This document shows, piece by piece, positions 22,787 through 35,681 of a DNA stretch of 64,000 bases (positions are counted from its first letter, which is position 1; each line of letters begins with the position of its first letter). A model generated the notes under the pieces. It was not told the DNA's origin. It worked only from the letters and a program-made list of their open reading frames with translations, and did no database searches. Origin of the DNA: Lingula anatina. Lineage: Eukaryota; Brachiopoda; Lingulata; Lingulida; Lingulidae. The position numbers were made by a program, and so were the translations under genes. Location of the stretch: contig NW_019775677.1 in NCBI RefSeq assembly GCF_001039355.2, forward strand, positions 159,618-223,617, written 5' to 3'.

Positions 22787-25700
22787 TCATTCAGTAGCTT
22801 GTTGCAGTGTGCTTGGTCCGCGATCTTTGCTCTCTTCGCCCTGAGCGACTGAACCCTCGTCCTCTGTTGTTGTGACCGTCACTGGCTCTGGTAAAGGAGG
22901 TTCTGGGTCTGCTATAGTGCCGTGTTGGGCCACGGGCGTGTTTATTGGCCAGTTTATAAAATCCTTTGACTTCTGGTATTCTTGGATGCGATCCAAACTC
23001 TAAATAAAAATGTTATATTAATCTTTAACAATTATCATCAGTGCGTATTTATAACCGTATTTATATGTTAAATAACAGAGTCGGAATAGTAGCAACATGG
23101 AATTATATGGTTTTTAGTGTCTTGTGTGGCGTCAGAACTACTTAAGGATTTTTCTCGCTGACGCTTGTATGGAACTGTAAACCCTACACCCAGCGTATAT
23201 TAAAAACCTCTGTCTTAAAATCCCCTACAAACTGGACGGCGTCCTTTCTGTGTCCTTTGTGCGACCATGAAACTGGCAACGCTGTGGTCGTAGAAAGGAG
23301 ACACAAACATCGCTTTGGGTGCAGAATGAATGCTCAATTGCCAGCACGATATGTTTTTTTTACTATCAAACGGGGCCGTATTACGGGGCACAGAGAGGAC
23401 GATAAGACTAAAAATTCCTTCAGTGTGTGAAAAAAACGCTGTTTTATCTGTTGTCCAATGAAATATTTTACGACATAAAAATGCATAAACGTACTTCAAA
23501 TCTCTTCACAAATTCTGCTAAATTTTTGTACTTGTCTAAGCACTCGGACTGCAGGATCAGGTGCTCTTCAAGGTACTCATACATCAGAAAGTCCGCAATT
23601 GATATCTGAAAATGGTCCAATGATATCCATTTTCAACAAAATTTGCCGTGAGATCATCCTATTCTTAATCGCTATGAACAGAATAATACATCTCTGCTTC
23701 AGCACAACTTGTCCTTTTATTGCGTTCTTCTCAAAGTTACCAAAGTAATTTCACTATTTTGAATACATTTCCGTGATATTTCATTTAGTACATGCCAATA
23801 GTCCCACTGCTAATAGATTAATGCTTTACGAATAAGTATTCGATAGTATATAATATCATTAACAGAAGTCATATCTTCGACAGAGTGATCTTTGAATATT
23901 CATGATTATTAGTTGAATATATAATCACATATACAGAAGATCTGATATTGGGATTCATTTATTTATGTCCAAAGGAGAGAAAGTAAAGATTTCCTTTACT
24001 CTACCTCGTTTCCGGCAAACCAGGGAAGATCGCCCAGAAACTCGGAAAACTCCTCCAGTTTTGTTGGAAGCACAGCCAAGTATCCAATCTTTAAATCCTC
24101 CTGAAATGCACATACATGTACTTTAGATTAAGTACAGATGTTATGACCCCATAGGTTGGGGTGCGGGGAGGAGTCATACACCTCATAATTGAACTTACAA
24201 CATTGTGCATTTTGGGGGGCGCTTTTCCTGTTTCTTGTTTTATAAAACTACAGGGGACTGCTTTAAGAGTAATATTGGCACTGACATCAAACCCCAAAAC
24301 ACAAGCAACTTGGATACTTATGAGAAATGTCGACCAACTAAGAGCCAATGAAATTTCAATCTATGTCGAGATATTTCTAAGGGTGTTTCCCACGAAAGAG
24401 AAAAAATAATTACAGTTTGTTATGTTATTTTGATGAGCAATTTCTCTTTCTAAAAAGCTTCTCACATAGCTGGAAATAAGATTATACATAATTTCATTTT
24501 TCTAATATGTACTTACGAATTCCTCCTTGCTCTCGGCATAAACCAGCCTGGCGTACCCCATCTTAAAGTCCGTAGCCTGGGCTTGAATGAGATCAACACG
24601 TGTCTTTTCTTGTTCCGTTTTGCCACCTGGAATATGGAAAAAAAACACGTGCATTCTAATGTATGAAACATATGAAATGATTTCGCAGGAAATTCTGTTA
24701 TCAGTTTTTGATGCACTGTAACTGATTTTTGTCCTTTTTGTGTTTTTCTCAAATTCTTCAGATTAAAATAATAAAGAAAAATTCAGTCCAAACGAGTGAT
24801 TGAAGCATTGATATCCATGTAATACATACACAGTCCATATTTTCGTCCTATGTATCGCAAGATGGCGCTGCTTTGGGTCAGCTTGACGTCACCATCCAAG
24901 TAATAAGGTAGCTGGTTAAAAAAAGAAGCGGAAGATTGACTGTTATGTTGTGCTTTACAAGATAAACGCCATAACATCAACTCGACCTAGTTTATTGATG
25001 TTATTGATTATTGATTATTTCTGAGACAAAAAATCTTAAAATATACAGAAATACTCCACAGACAATTTTGGCGGGAAACCCCTCATGATTTTCAGTTCAA
25101 TATTATGACGTCATAGATCCTCGCCATGTGTTTCGTGAGGCCAATATGACGTCAGATAGTAACGGCAGAGTTTCAAGATTTTGCGCAAGCAAAAGCAAGC
25201 AATTTGTGATAGTTTCTAATTTTATTTGAAATGATTATCATCTCGCATCTAGCGTTCCTGGGTGTGAGACATAGTTACGAATACATCAAGCTCAGAGCCC
25301 TGGAATATAAGGTAAATAATCATGTAGTTCTGTATTAAAATTTTAGGAGAAAGTTTTTTCGTTTATAGAATTCTAGGATCAAAGCCTACATGTCCTCTTC
25401 GTTAGGTTTATAATTTTTGCCAGCGGGTTACAACCGATGACGCCGGCTTTTCGAAGTATATAGGCCTACTCCATGCGTTTAGAAGAAGGAGATTTACAGT
25501 TATGTTAGATCTGAGAATGTCAGACAGATATTTACCTGGTTTTTGGCGAAAATAACGAAGTGTTACTTAAAACAAATGAAAAATAGGCCTACCTTGAAAT
25601 ATCTACCACATATGAGCTTTCTTATTTTTAGATCCGAAAGCTTTACTTAGCTGAATTTCCAGCACAGCAAATCCTCGGATCTGGGAGTTACGGGAAAGTA

Positions 25701-27702
25701 TATCAGGTTTGAAATTATTTCCTATGTATATCTGCTTGGATTTTGTAACGGCCAATATTAAATGGATAAATTGGTTTAACTAAAATTGTTTTTGATAACT
25801 TTCATTTTTGGAGTACTTTATATTACTGAATGGAGTCACCCTGGGTTTAGATCTAGAACTGACTCTTTCTCTCAGCAGACGGTTTCTATCCCCACATCCG
25901 AGACTCTGGTTGTGAGATGGCGGCCATGTTATTTTTAGATATGAAAAAATACATATAAGAATTGAAGTTCTTTTGTAAATTTATTGATTTGCCCTTACCT
26001 GGTGGGCGGACAGTGTTTTTGTTACATATCTTGTTTTTATTTCACTTTTAGTTTTCAAACGACTGGGCATTAAAAGTGCCGGTAGACATCGACAGGGCTC
26101 AAGCATTTGAAAAGGAGATCGATCTTCTTAAAGAGCTCAAAAATGATTTCATTTTGCGGTAACTATTTTTTTATTTGTTTATTTATTTATTTATTTTTTG
26201 CTTATTCTTATAAATAAGTTATTTATTACTTTGATTCTTCTTACGCCAAATTACGTTTGCCTCTTGATGTTTTTTTTAAATTTCATTCCTTCATTTTCCT
26301 ATATTTTATTCATGAATATTCATGTACATGTTAAGTGTCCAACCTTGAATGATGGAAGTCGCCGTCTTTCATCATCAGTCATTATTTCATATTCATGCTA
26401 TCTTTTCATTGCTATTTTAGTTTGCATCATTCATTTGAAGTAAAGCCTGGGTTACCTGTCGTCTTGACAGAACTTTGCCCGCTTGACTTGCAGCGTGTAA
26501 CCGATTATCAGTAAGTTTTATTCATTGATTATTTTTTATTTTTAATTTCCTGCTTGTATTTTAAAAAAACATACGGATTCGTTTTAACTGTATTTGACTT
26601 TTTATGTCCAATTTCATATTTTCGTCCTTCCGTGCTGGTTTCATGCGGATGTTGGTTATTTCTATAAAAAAAAAAAAACTACTTATTTTTCATTCATTAT
26701 TCTAATTCAATTTGTACATAGACCATGTTTCTGACTCCCGTTTAAAATACTGTAATGATACCAGATTAATCCATCATTTTAAAATCACACAAAAGATAAG
26801 ATATAAAAGAAATACGAATCGGCTGTCTATTTTTCTTTTCATTTTTCGTTCCTATTTTTCAGCGGCATCCTAGAGCCAAGGGCTGTCAAGTTCATTACTG
26901 TGTCAGTCTGTATAGCCCTGCAGTTCATGAGGAATAAAAAACTCATTCATTTTGATATTAAGCTGAATAATATCCTGATAAACCGGAATGGCATCCCAAA
27001 AGTGGTGAGCTACAGTAATATCAGTAAAAGCGAAATTTTAAGTTTCACGCTTCACAAAATAAAGTTTCATAAATACAACTGTAAAGCGCAATACAACGCA
27101 TAATAACGTTTTAAAACGGAAGCTGCATACAATGGTACACACAGTGGTAAATCTAAAAAAGTGACAGAAATTCATAAATATTAGGACTGCCAATGATGTA
27201 TTTGATGCGCATTCTAAGCATTTTACTTGCGACTTTCCATTTATTTTTGTATTGCAAAGTGAAACAAACAAAAACACTGCATAGACCATGCAACACGTTA
27301 GTACTTGTGCAGTGTTTTATTCATTCGTCCACGTTCATATATTTTTATTCACTTTACTTTTCAGTGTGATTTGGGATCCGCCCACCGCTGTGACGAGAGC
27401 GGAGAGAGTAGCTGGGGGCCGAGGATGGTAGCTTACACTATCACCAAGAACCTCGCCCCTGAAATTCTAATGCGCACTTCCGCTTCCGTTCAGGCTGACT
27501 ATTTCGCTCTCGGCGTAATGATCTTCGAGTTGTACACTGGCAGGTGAATAATAATAATAATAATATAATCGCAGTAATTAAAAAAAATAATCACTAAAAC
27601 TGTGTTCATTTGGAATATTATTATGTTGTCCATGGTTATGAAAATTTTAAATATATCTTTCCTCATTCCCCTATGTAGAATTAGTTTATGTTATTTCTAT
27701 TC

Positions 27703-27748
<46 letters not shown>

Positions 27749-28506
27749 ACCTATTTCACCTGAATTTCAATCTTAACATGGGCAAATGTTTTACATTTTA
27801 GTCCAAAATTCGCCAATTGCTTTTGGAGCAACATTTATTAAGAGTTCAGACATGCAGTGCAAAAGATATCTCTTGTAGTGGGCTGAATGAACTGGTATTT
27901 TGAATAAGTGAAATTTCATTTGCTTAAATCTAAATAGAAGAGTCTCCAATTTTTTATAACGTCGATTTCCCTCTCCAGACACCCTCTTTGGTACAACGAG
28001 CCACACGGCAGAGCAGCCATTAAAGTGAAAATCCTGGCTGGAAATATCCTCCATGCCGACTATGCAGAACCGACATTCCGGGAGTTTGCTGAGAACTTGA
28101 TCTGGTGAGTAGTTTTCTACTTCACTATTTCCCTTTGATCGTCTATCTGACCATTAATTAATGCATCCCGAAGATATACACACACAAACTGATTATACAG
28201 CAATAGCTTGAGATTTGATTATGCAGAAATTCTGTAATCGATAGGTGTCTTTTCAGAGACAAATACATGAACTTTTATCAATCAAATTAAAACAAGCTAG
28301 TACATATGAAACATTTTAATTGCGATTTTTATCAATCTCATATTTCTAGTGATAAAGTCAACAGAGTTCAGGACGTGAAGGACATATTGCGCCTTCGGTA
28401 AGACTTCTTTAGTTTGAAAAATTAAGTGCAAATTTGTTTTTTTTTCTCATTTGTCCATTCTGTTCAGTCTTTGTTTACTTACGTTGAATTTGACTTCTGT
28501 TCTGCT

Positions 28507-28545
<39 letters not shown>

Positions 28546-31500
28546 TGAATTTATTTATTTATTTGCTTTTATTCTCAGTTGGCTTGCTGAATATCACACT
28601 AACGTGTTTCCCATGGACCGCAGGTCCTCTCCTCTTCTTGCTTTTGTGCAGGTACTGACTTCCTTTTTTTCAATTCATGTACTTTTCTTTTAATTCTTTT
28701 ATTTTAAATTTATTTATTTATTTTTTTCATTATTTGATAATTATTTTCCGTGTCTGGGCGCACATTTCAAAAACGAAAATCTCGTGTTCAATTTTCAAAT
28801 GATCCAGTTATATCAGTATAGATTGTACGCAGGTTTTGGAGTTTCTGCCGTCACCAGCGACTAAAGCATTCTGGCTATATAAAACTTCTAGTAATTCACG
28901 CATGGCACTTGTCAACATGTCTTATTACTCCGTAGTGTAAATTAAAATTAACATACAAAAAACAAACATTTGCAGTGACCTACAGTATGTAAAACTTTAA
29001 AATTTTACACAGAAACATCTGGTCTTATGTCGGATTTTTTTCATTCAGGATATTTTTCCGTATTTTTCTCTCTTCAAGGAATCTGTCCTGAAGGACATAG
29101 AGCGGGTAAGGTGCCTCCAAGCTGCGGCGCACCGCCAAACTCACACAACCACACAAGAGGCAGCGCACGGCTTAACTCCCGGCACTGGCGAAAACAACTG
29201 TGATCTTGTGCCTTGGGACATGCCAGATGACGATGCGGCAGACGTCAACGGGCTGCTTCAGTGGGACGTCCCCAGTGAGGACGTGGAAGATGGCGGCATG
29301 ATGGCCGAGGAGATGCTCGAAAATGGGGAAGATGGCATGTTGGCATTGGACATGCCCAGAGAAGAGAACGAGGCCGAGGAAGACATGCCGGAGTGGGACG
29401 CTCCTGTGGGGGATTTCGACTTTGATTTCCCCTTTGAAGAGGATTGAACACTTTTCAATAGTCTTTTCAGCAACAGACATTCCTGAAATCCCTTCGGTAT
29501 CATAACTCATTCCCTCACTCCCTCACAAACTGTATATTATTATGGCTGTTCAGGCCCGTAGCCAGCAATTTCAAAAGGGGGGTTCTTTTTCTAAAAAAGT
29601 GGACCTTTTCCCATAAAAACTTCATGTACCTAGATCAAATTTTACCCAGAGTGGACCTTTTCCCTGCAACCCCCCGAACCCCCACTGGCTACGGGCCTGC
29701 TGTTTTAGTAGAACTGTTTACCACTGTGCATCTCTAAAAATTCAGAAACTGGATTTAACATATGGTACAAATTTCTTTAACTTTAAAAGTGAATTTTAAC
29801 TGTGTAAATATTCAAGTAAACATTTTTCATACAGGCTTACAATTCTCTTCAGTATCTTATTCTCGCTATTAAAACGGAAAATACATATTTTTTTTTATTT
29901 ATGTATTTATTTGTTCGTTTATTATTATTGTTTATGATAACAGACAGTCCATCAGATTTTCGATGGTTTTAATTCATAATCAAATGCTTTTTGGTAGTCA
30001 TCTAACCTGTTTATCCGAGTGGATGGAGTTGTGGCCAAATGGTTTCATTCCGCAGGATCTAGATCTTGACAACATCAAATTCAGCCATTAGCAAAATGGA
30101 CAGGGAAAATTCCACTCGCTGGGAATATCCCGGAAGGAAAACTTTTAATTACGCCGTTTTATGGTTAATACACTGTACATCTGCTTTAATCCCCAGTGTC
30201 AAACTGGTTTAGCGGTTACTTTCTAGTGAATTCGGAATCACGAGGTGTATTGAGAGGCACCTGGGACTATTTCATAAAGAACTTTACTCCAAAATATTGG
30301 TCTAAACTTTCAGATCAAACATTTGGTCTGCTTCAGTGAAAGATAAATACTGTTCATTTCTTTCCATATCGGACGGCACTATGGTATAAAGCTAAAATAA
30401 TGGGGCAAGTCCATATTATGCAAATATTACACAAAATGTGAGCCTCGCTGACAATACCTTTTTGTTCGCTTTTTTTAAAATAATTATTATAAAGACTTTA
30501 TATTCACAACTCACGTTAGGAAAAGCCAGTCCTAGGCTGTGTTTGTGAAGATACCATATCTCACGGTCATATGAAGGTTCTGAAAAGGAAAAAATAAAGT
30601 GTTATCACACATGCAGGATCATTAAAATTGATACTCACAGCTACTAAAATCCGAAAGCTCCACAGAGAGCTCATGGTACAGTAATAGGGCAAAGAAGTTT
30701 AGTTTGCATATGCGCGATAATACCGAGAATATTGCGACGTTATTGCGCAGCGTACCCACTTCAGAGGACAGGCTCGCCATTTTTAAGGGAACTGTTCATT
30801 TTGGCAAAAAATGAATTTTCCTGGGGTAAACAATAATTTCCCCATACTAACCAATGGTTAGTGAATCCATTTCTACATTCAAAGTTAGTCCCTGTTTTTT
30901 TTCTAGAAAGATTTTTTTTGTTATAATCTCTTAAGAGATTATTACATAGTATAGCCATCTATGGAGGTCACATGGTCCGAAGACAAGCACAGATTTCAGA
31001 ATAATTGTTTTAACTGCCATTTTTGTGGTAAAATAGAATATATTGTATTTCTATGAGTTGTTTACAATGTTTTTATTGTGAAGTACAGATCTCATACGAA
31101 GAATTGTTCTCCCTTTAATGTTTGCGAGTTCGTTATTATGATCGTCAAACCCACCGACCGGTTGACGTAGTGCCATAAATACTGAAGAAGCGAAGGCTAC
31201 GATGGGGACGTCTGCGACATAAGGTGACACATTCAAATGACTCGTGCTAACACAGGCACATCCGGAGGTAGGACCGCTGCGAGACAAGACGTATCTCATT
31301 TCTCTTCATCCTTCAACTTTAAAGTTCTAACACACGTCAGGTCAGTGCAAGTGAAAAACGAAGTCTGCAGGGAGAGTCGACACTTTGCTGTAACTTTGGA
31401 ATAACTTAATAGCAGTTAAAAACGGGTGCACTTTACACACCGGTATCTCTTCATGAAAACCATTCTGCTAATACTAAATAAAAAGTTTGAGTCAGCAAAT

Positions 31501-33968
31501 AGTTTGCAGGGTGAACTGGATATACTAGTAAATGATGTTTTTAAAAGACTTATCGCCACTTTTTTCTGCCAGCCAATATTAGCTTCACGCGCTATATCTG
31601 TTTCTGAAGAGTTTAGCAAAATTTTGTATTAAAAGATCAAAATAAAGATTGCTCTCTGAAAGTGCTCTACCGTGCAACATGTACAGGTAATATTTACCCA
31701 ATATCTTACTAGTATTTTTGGATGTTTTAGGAAATAAACCCCGCCTAAAAGCTGTAAATACGACATACGTATGTCTAAAATGTCACTTTTTTAAGTAAAA
31801 CCAATTATACGTTGGAGTGTGCTTTACACATATATATTACTACTGTATGCAGCTGCAGTTCTGGCGTTGTACACGTATATTAGGTTGTCTCACTTAGGAG
31901 ATTCAGACCATTCGGCTAACATCGGATGATTAGGTGTTTGTGACGTCAAACTATCCCAGTAAATACTAATTAAGCTATATCGATATACCCATCACAACTA
32001 AACTTGTTGCTGTATTAATTATGATTCTGATCATTAAGGTTCTAAAATGTCTCTTGGTCGGCTATGAATCTCATGTGCCAAAAATCTGCTTTTCCGCCCA
32101 GATGGGTTTGGACTAGCTAGAGAAGTACTCACAGAGAAGAGGCAGAGAGATTTTGCCATCACTTAAATTTTTAAATAGAAAAAAAAACAAAGGTTTATTT
32201 TTTATCTAAAGTAGTTTGTAACTACAAATGAAAGAGAAAAATTTCAAGAGAAAATGCATTACACAACTACAAATGTGTAGCCACCATTTCTCCTAGTGAT
32301 CCAATGACGCATTCTACTTAGCTTCCCCTTCAATTCGCGCATAACCTTGAAACGAATGATTTCAATTAATATCAAAATTTTTTATTAAACTTTTTATTAA
32401 ACTTAAAAATGGTATTAAACAAGCTGGATGCCTGGTCTACACTCATGTCAGCTTATACAGTTATATAAAATTAGCCTGTCTTAATAAATATATATAATAA
32501 TTACTGAGACACCTCCGAGTTCAAATTTGTCGGAATCTTGGGATTGTGATCGAATTAACACGGACGTTACCATACGTTCAGGTCGTTTATATGGATCATT
32601 TTAACCCGCACTTCAGCTAAGCTTTCAATAAAAAAAGCTAAACGCCAGTTTATAGCTTTGTGACTATCGACCTCTTTACATAATGGTAGTGTATCAACTT
32701 CACACATCACTGACGGATACAGGATTTTGCTTAGGAGTGGGGGGGGGGGGGGGGGAGGGAATAAAAATACGTAATTATAGACGAGGACACTTTTATCATA
32801 GGTCTATATGGGAAAGTTGAAACTCGTTCGCTCAGGTAAATGTATATGAAAACCCGTACCGTGATTTGAATTTCGAAGGTCGTTCAGCGTGACTTATTGC
32901 TGATTACTTTCGCATAAAAGATACGTGAAGGATGGCTTCAGTCCGTAATTCGATATGTTTTGTAAGATACTAATGCGTCGAGCAAAATGCAATGAATATA
33001 AAATAGAAATGAGAGAGAGAGAGAAAGAGAGAGAGAGATGGGGAGGGTAGACAAAATATTACCTGGTCCAAAATCGTAAAGTTTTTCCTCATAATCCTCT
33101 CCCACGTATTGTAACAGCAATCTGATGGGTTGGGCCAACTGAAACAATATTTTTAAGAACAGTGAGCGACAGAGGCAGTATAATCAAAGGGCAATGGAAT
33201 GGTTTTCCATTTCTGATATGATTTCTTCGAGCAACCATTACTGTAGGCAACTGCGATATGGGTTGTTGTAATGCTGGTGAGCTAACTCTGATAATGACAA
33301 AGAGATGTAGACTAGAAAAAAAGTGAAAAAACTGCGATATGGGTTGTTATAATGCTAACTCTGATAATAATAATGACAACCAGACGTAGACTAGAAAAAA
33401 GTGAAACGGTTCATAAACTGAGAAGTATAATCAAGATGGTTGAAACTTGGGCCCTTTAAGCAATGAGCGGTACAATTTTCTATATCGCACTAGTCTGAAA
33501 GATTGACGACTTAAACTTGGCTATTACGTAAGAGAGTCACCTAGACTGAGCCCCCCCCCCCTCCCCCTCCGTGCTCGACATGACCAGTTAAACGGGTGCG
33601 TTTTGATTGGAGTATTGGGGCTTGTGAAATGTAGTAAAACCCCTGGCATCGAAATTGCACGTAAGGGCCGGTCAAACTGGAACGATACAGAAAACTGTAC
33701 CGCTCAGTAAAAAGGAACATGGAAAGTGAACAATACTGACAACATTAGTCATTACATTGCTCAAAATCAATCATAACAATGAGGCTGAAAGCATACCTTG
33801 TCATATTATTAACAACATGCTACGTCATGCTTAACCACGCGAAGACGATGAGGATGGATTTTATCAATGGCCAAACACGAGTGAAAGAATACAATATGTA
33901 CTTACAGAACTGACAACTATCATACCTACCCCCCGGATTCTCCAATATCCCAATGTCGATGGGGCCAT
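22787..33968 (-). CDS. Glutathione S-transferase, mu class, eight exons
   Basis: Minus-strand exons are 33968-33930, 33138-33063, 30579-30515, 24911-24830, 24626-24517, 24100-24005, 23605-23495 and 22999-22787. All have AG/GT borders and phases that join to a 263-aa protein. The first exon ([13 protein letters not shown]) is only 13 codons and carries the catalytic Tyr at residue 8. [19 protein letters not shown], the [19 protein letters not shown] glutathione site and the C-terminal helical domain ([30 protein letters not shown]) match mu-class GSTs. The eight-exon pattern with an early junction after IRG is as in vertebrate GSTM genes. The enzyme conjugates glutathione to electrophiles in the cytosol. 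The last exon adds about 45 residues beyond the usual ~218, an acidic, Pro/Thr-rich tail ([18 protein letters not shown]) not normal for the class. The third intron (24912-30514) contains a complete kinase gene on the opposite strand. Confidence 0.94.
25106..25154 (+). promoter_or_regulatory. Paired palindromic CRE sites with CCAAT box
   Basis: Two perfect TGACGTCA sites at 25106-25113 and 25147-25154, 41 bp apart. A CCAAT at 25141-25145 lies beside the second site, which is 77 bp upstream of the kinase ATG. CREB/ATF and NF-Y sites at this distance are typical of proximal promoters; function is inferred. Confidence 0.5.
25231..29447 (+). CDS. Divergent protein kinase nested in GST intron, ten exons
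   Basis: Exons: 25231-25311, 25632-25706, 26052-26158, 26421-26510, 26863-27004, 27365-27543, 27979-28104, 28350-28397, 28579-28651 and 29079-29447. All have AG/GT borders and join in phase to 429 aa. Kinase motifs in order: glycine loop [10 protein letters not shown] (42-51), ATP-anchoring Lys60 in WALKVPV, alpha-C Glu near 74, hinge [10 protein letters not shown], catalytic loop HFDIKLNN (147-154, Asp149, Lys151, Asn154), CDLGSA (166-171), APE (196-198) and DYFALG (210-215). The DFG motif is DLG and HRD is HFD, but all catalytic residues are kept, so activity is likely. I cannot place it in a named family. The tail (308-429) is acidic, with repeated WDMP/WDVP/LDMP/WDAP units, ending [10 protein letters not shown]. 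The start ATG fits the exon but is unconfirmed. Substrate and localisation unknown. Confidence 0.9.
27709..27747 (+). repeat. (AAAT)n microsatellite
   Basis: Uninterrupted AAAT units in a kinase intron. A related (TTTA)n tract lies at 28507-28564 in another intron; further AAAT tracts are at 37905-37929 and 42211-42242. Confidence 0.95.
28507..28564 (+). repeat. (TTTA)n microsatellite
   Basis: About 14 TTTA units with one interruption, within the kinase intron between 28397 and 28579 and ending just before the acceptor at 28578. Confidence 0.95.
29551..29699. mobile_element. 149-bp MITE with perfect 15-bp terminal inverted repeats
   Basis: CAGGCCCGTAGCCAG at 29551-29565 is the exact reverse complement of CTGGCTACGGGCCTG at 29685-29699. 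CTGTT directly flanks both ends (29546-29550 and 29700-29704), a likely 5-bp target-site duplication. It sits about 100 bp after the kinase stop codon, so it is probably in the kinase 3'UTR. The interior contains two gtggaccttttccc units. It encodes no protein. Confidence 0.85.
33009..33038 (+). repeat. (GA)n microsatellite
   Basis: GA-rich dinucleotide tract with one interruption, just outside GST exon 2. Confidence 0.9.
33249..33408 (+). repeat. Two-copy direct tandem repeat (~81 bp unit)
   Basis: The segment beginning aactgcgatatgggttgtt at 33249 is repeated at 33330 with small indels, ending with agactagaaaaaagtg in both. It lies in the first GST intron. Confidence 0.85.
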
Positions 33969-35681
33969 AGTAGTGACACCGTCTGCACCTGACATGTAAT
34001 AAGCCCTCAGCCTATTGGTACTAATTCAACACGGCAATGAGGCGCTATATTAAACACGATGTATACTGCCTGTAGCTTCAACTATGCATGTCTTTGATAT
34101 ACACTTTGGTAAGCTTGTCTCGCGGTGCTCCTTTTAATGAAATTGTTTTACCGTCTTGTAGCCGAGATGGTGATTAAGAACCGGGCCGACAGGTTTAGGG
34201 GTCCAGCGGGTTGCGTTCTCAATGGGCGCGTTCAGACAGGAAGTTATACCAGGACTGATTTCGGCCCGGGTCTACATTCAGGTCGTAAAAATAAAAAAAT
34301 GACTGAGTCAATTTTACTTTGGATAAATTTGTAGTGGTATACTTGTGCGGGGATAGTGGGTCTATTTCATAAAATTAAGGGTAAAATGACTTTCGTTCTG
34401 GTCCTACAGTTGTTTTATTCTAGAACAAAACGCATATGCTACGTACTGCACTCTTTTAGTAAAAAATGCAAATGTTAAGGCATAACTTTGTAATTACATG
34501 TATACTGCAGTTCGCAGGCCCTTGGGCAAGTGGGGTTCAAAAGAACCACCATTTTGGCCGGAAAGGTCCGCTCTGAATCTAGATTAGATCTTGATTCTGT
34601 TCTGTATATCAGGTTGTAAAAAGAACCCCTATATCGCTGACCACAGGCCTGATTCGCGACACCATATGGTAGCATATAAACTAGATTTTGGTCCGACATG
34701 TGCTATATTTTATTTTTAAAAATGTATACTACCCGTACACGCATTGCTTATTTTTAGCAATGTAGATTGTCACAAAATTTGCTGAAAGACAGGTGAGACA
34801 TGTAATGGACGGGGTCGCGACATGCGCTGTCTTATTACCAGGTGACAAACCGTAATTTCCCCTCTTTTACACGTATTGTGGCACCTTTAATAAACTTCCT
34901 CTCCGTCTAGTGCCTTATGTCCAGCTTGCTTGATTTGTTACCTTGTCTCCTAGTGTGAGGCAATAACACTAGAAGCGCTTTGACTAAGCGAAATATTTGA
35001 ATAAGTATACTGTTGTGTCTTTTGAGAGTACCCATTTTTTGACATAAATCTTCTTTTCTTTCCTCCACCTCCCTTTGAAAACTTTCCGTATTTATCGCGT
35101 ATAAGTTTGAGAAATCGTTTTTGCTCGTTTGCGAACAATTCTACGTATGTTCGATCCTGTAACCTCTGGAAAACCCCATCACTCTTTCCTTCATTTGGAA
35201 ATTGGTTATTAACTATATACATTTACTTCACACCATATTGACTGACGCCTCATACATAACCCATCCACTGTGAGAAAATGGGTGTTACTATTGACACAGT
35301 GACGACGATTGTGTTAGAGGAGTGAATACTGTTAACAAGCTAGCAATAGTCACGCGTGGGAAGAGAAATAACGTCATCAACTCCTCTATCGACCCAATAA
35401 AAGTAATAAAAATAATTATTATTTAAATGGAAAAATATTTAATTCATATGTGGCATATTCCATATACAGTTTAATTCATCTTACAAAAATTAAAAATATT
35501 AATACCAAAAGAACAAAATAAAAATACTATAATAAAATGAGCATTAACAATAAAAAAAAAACAAAAAAACTTTCGTATGCATGTTTAAGGTGCCCAGATG
35601 AAAGCTTGCATCACATGGGTCAGTTTTAACGTAAAAGGCCTTTTGTAAAGCCAGATGAATTTTTTTTTCCATATTTGCCAA
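33969..35681. other. GST upstream region, no supported gene
   Basis: Holds the GST promoter side and AT-rich DNA. Short open frames at 34125-34334, 34475-34699 and 34950-35222 lack splice context and motifs. I see no antioxidant response element I would defend. Confidence 0.4.

Noticed and set aside
24884-24891. Third TGACGTCA near the kinase promoter
   Set aside because: It lies inside a GST coding exon and encodes the conserved Gly-Asp-Val-Lys of the glutathione site, so coding constraint explains it.
29172-29510. Open frames antisense to the last kinase exon
   Set aside because: Shadow frames of a repetitive acidic coding sequence.
31051-31299. 82-codon minus-strand frame in a GST intron
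   Set aside because: Composition is somewhat coding-like, but there is no motif and no splice partner in phase; kept out for lack of support.
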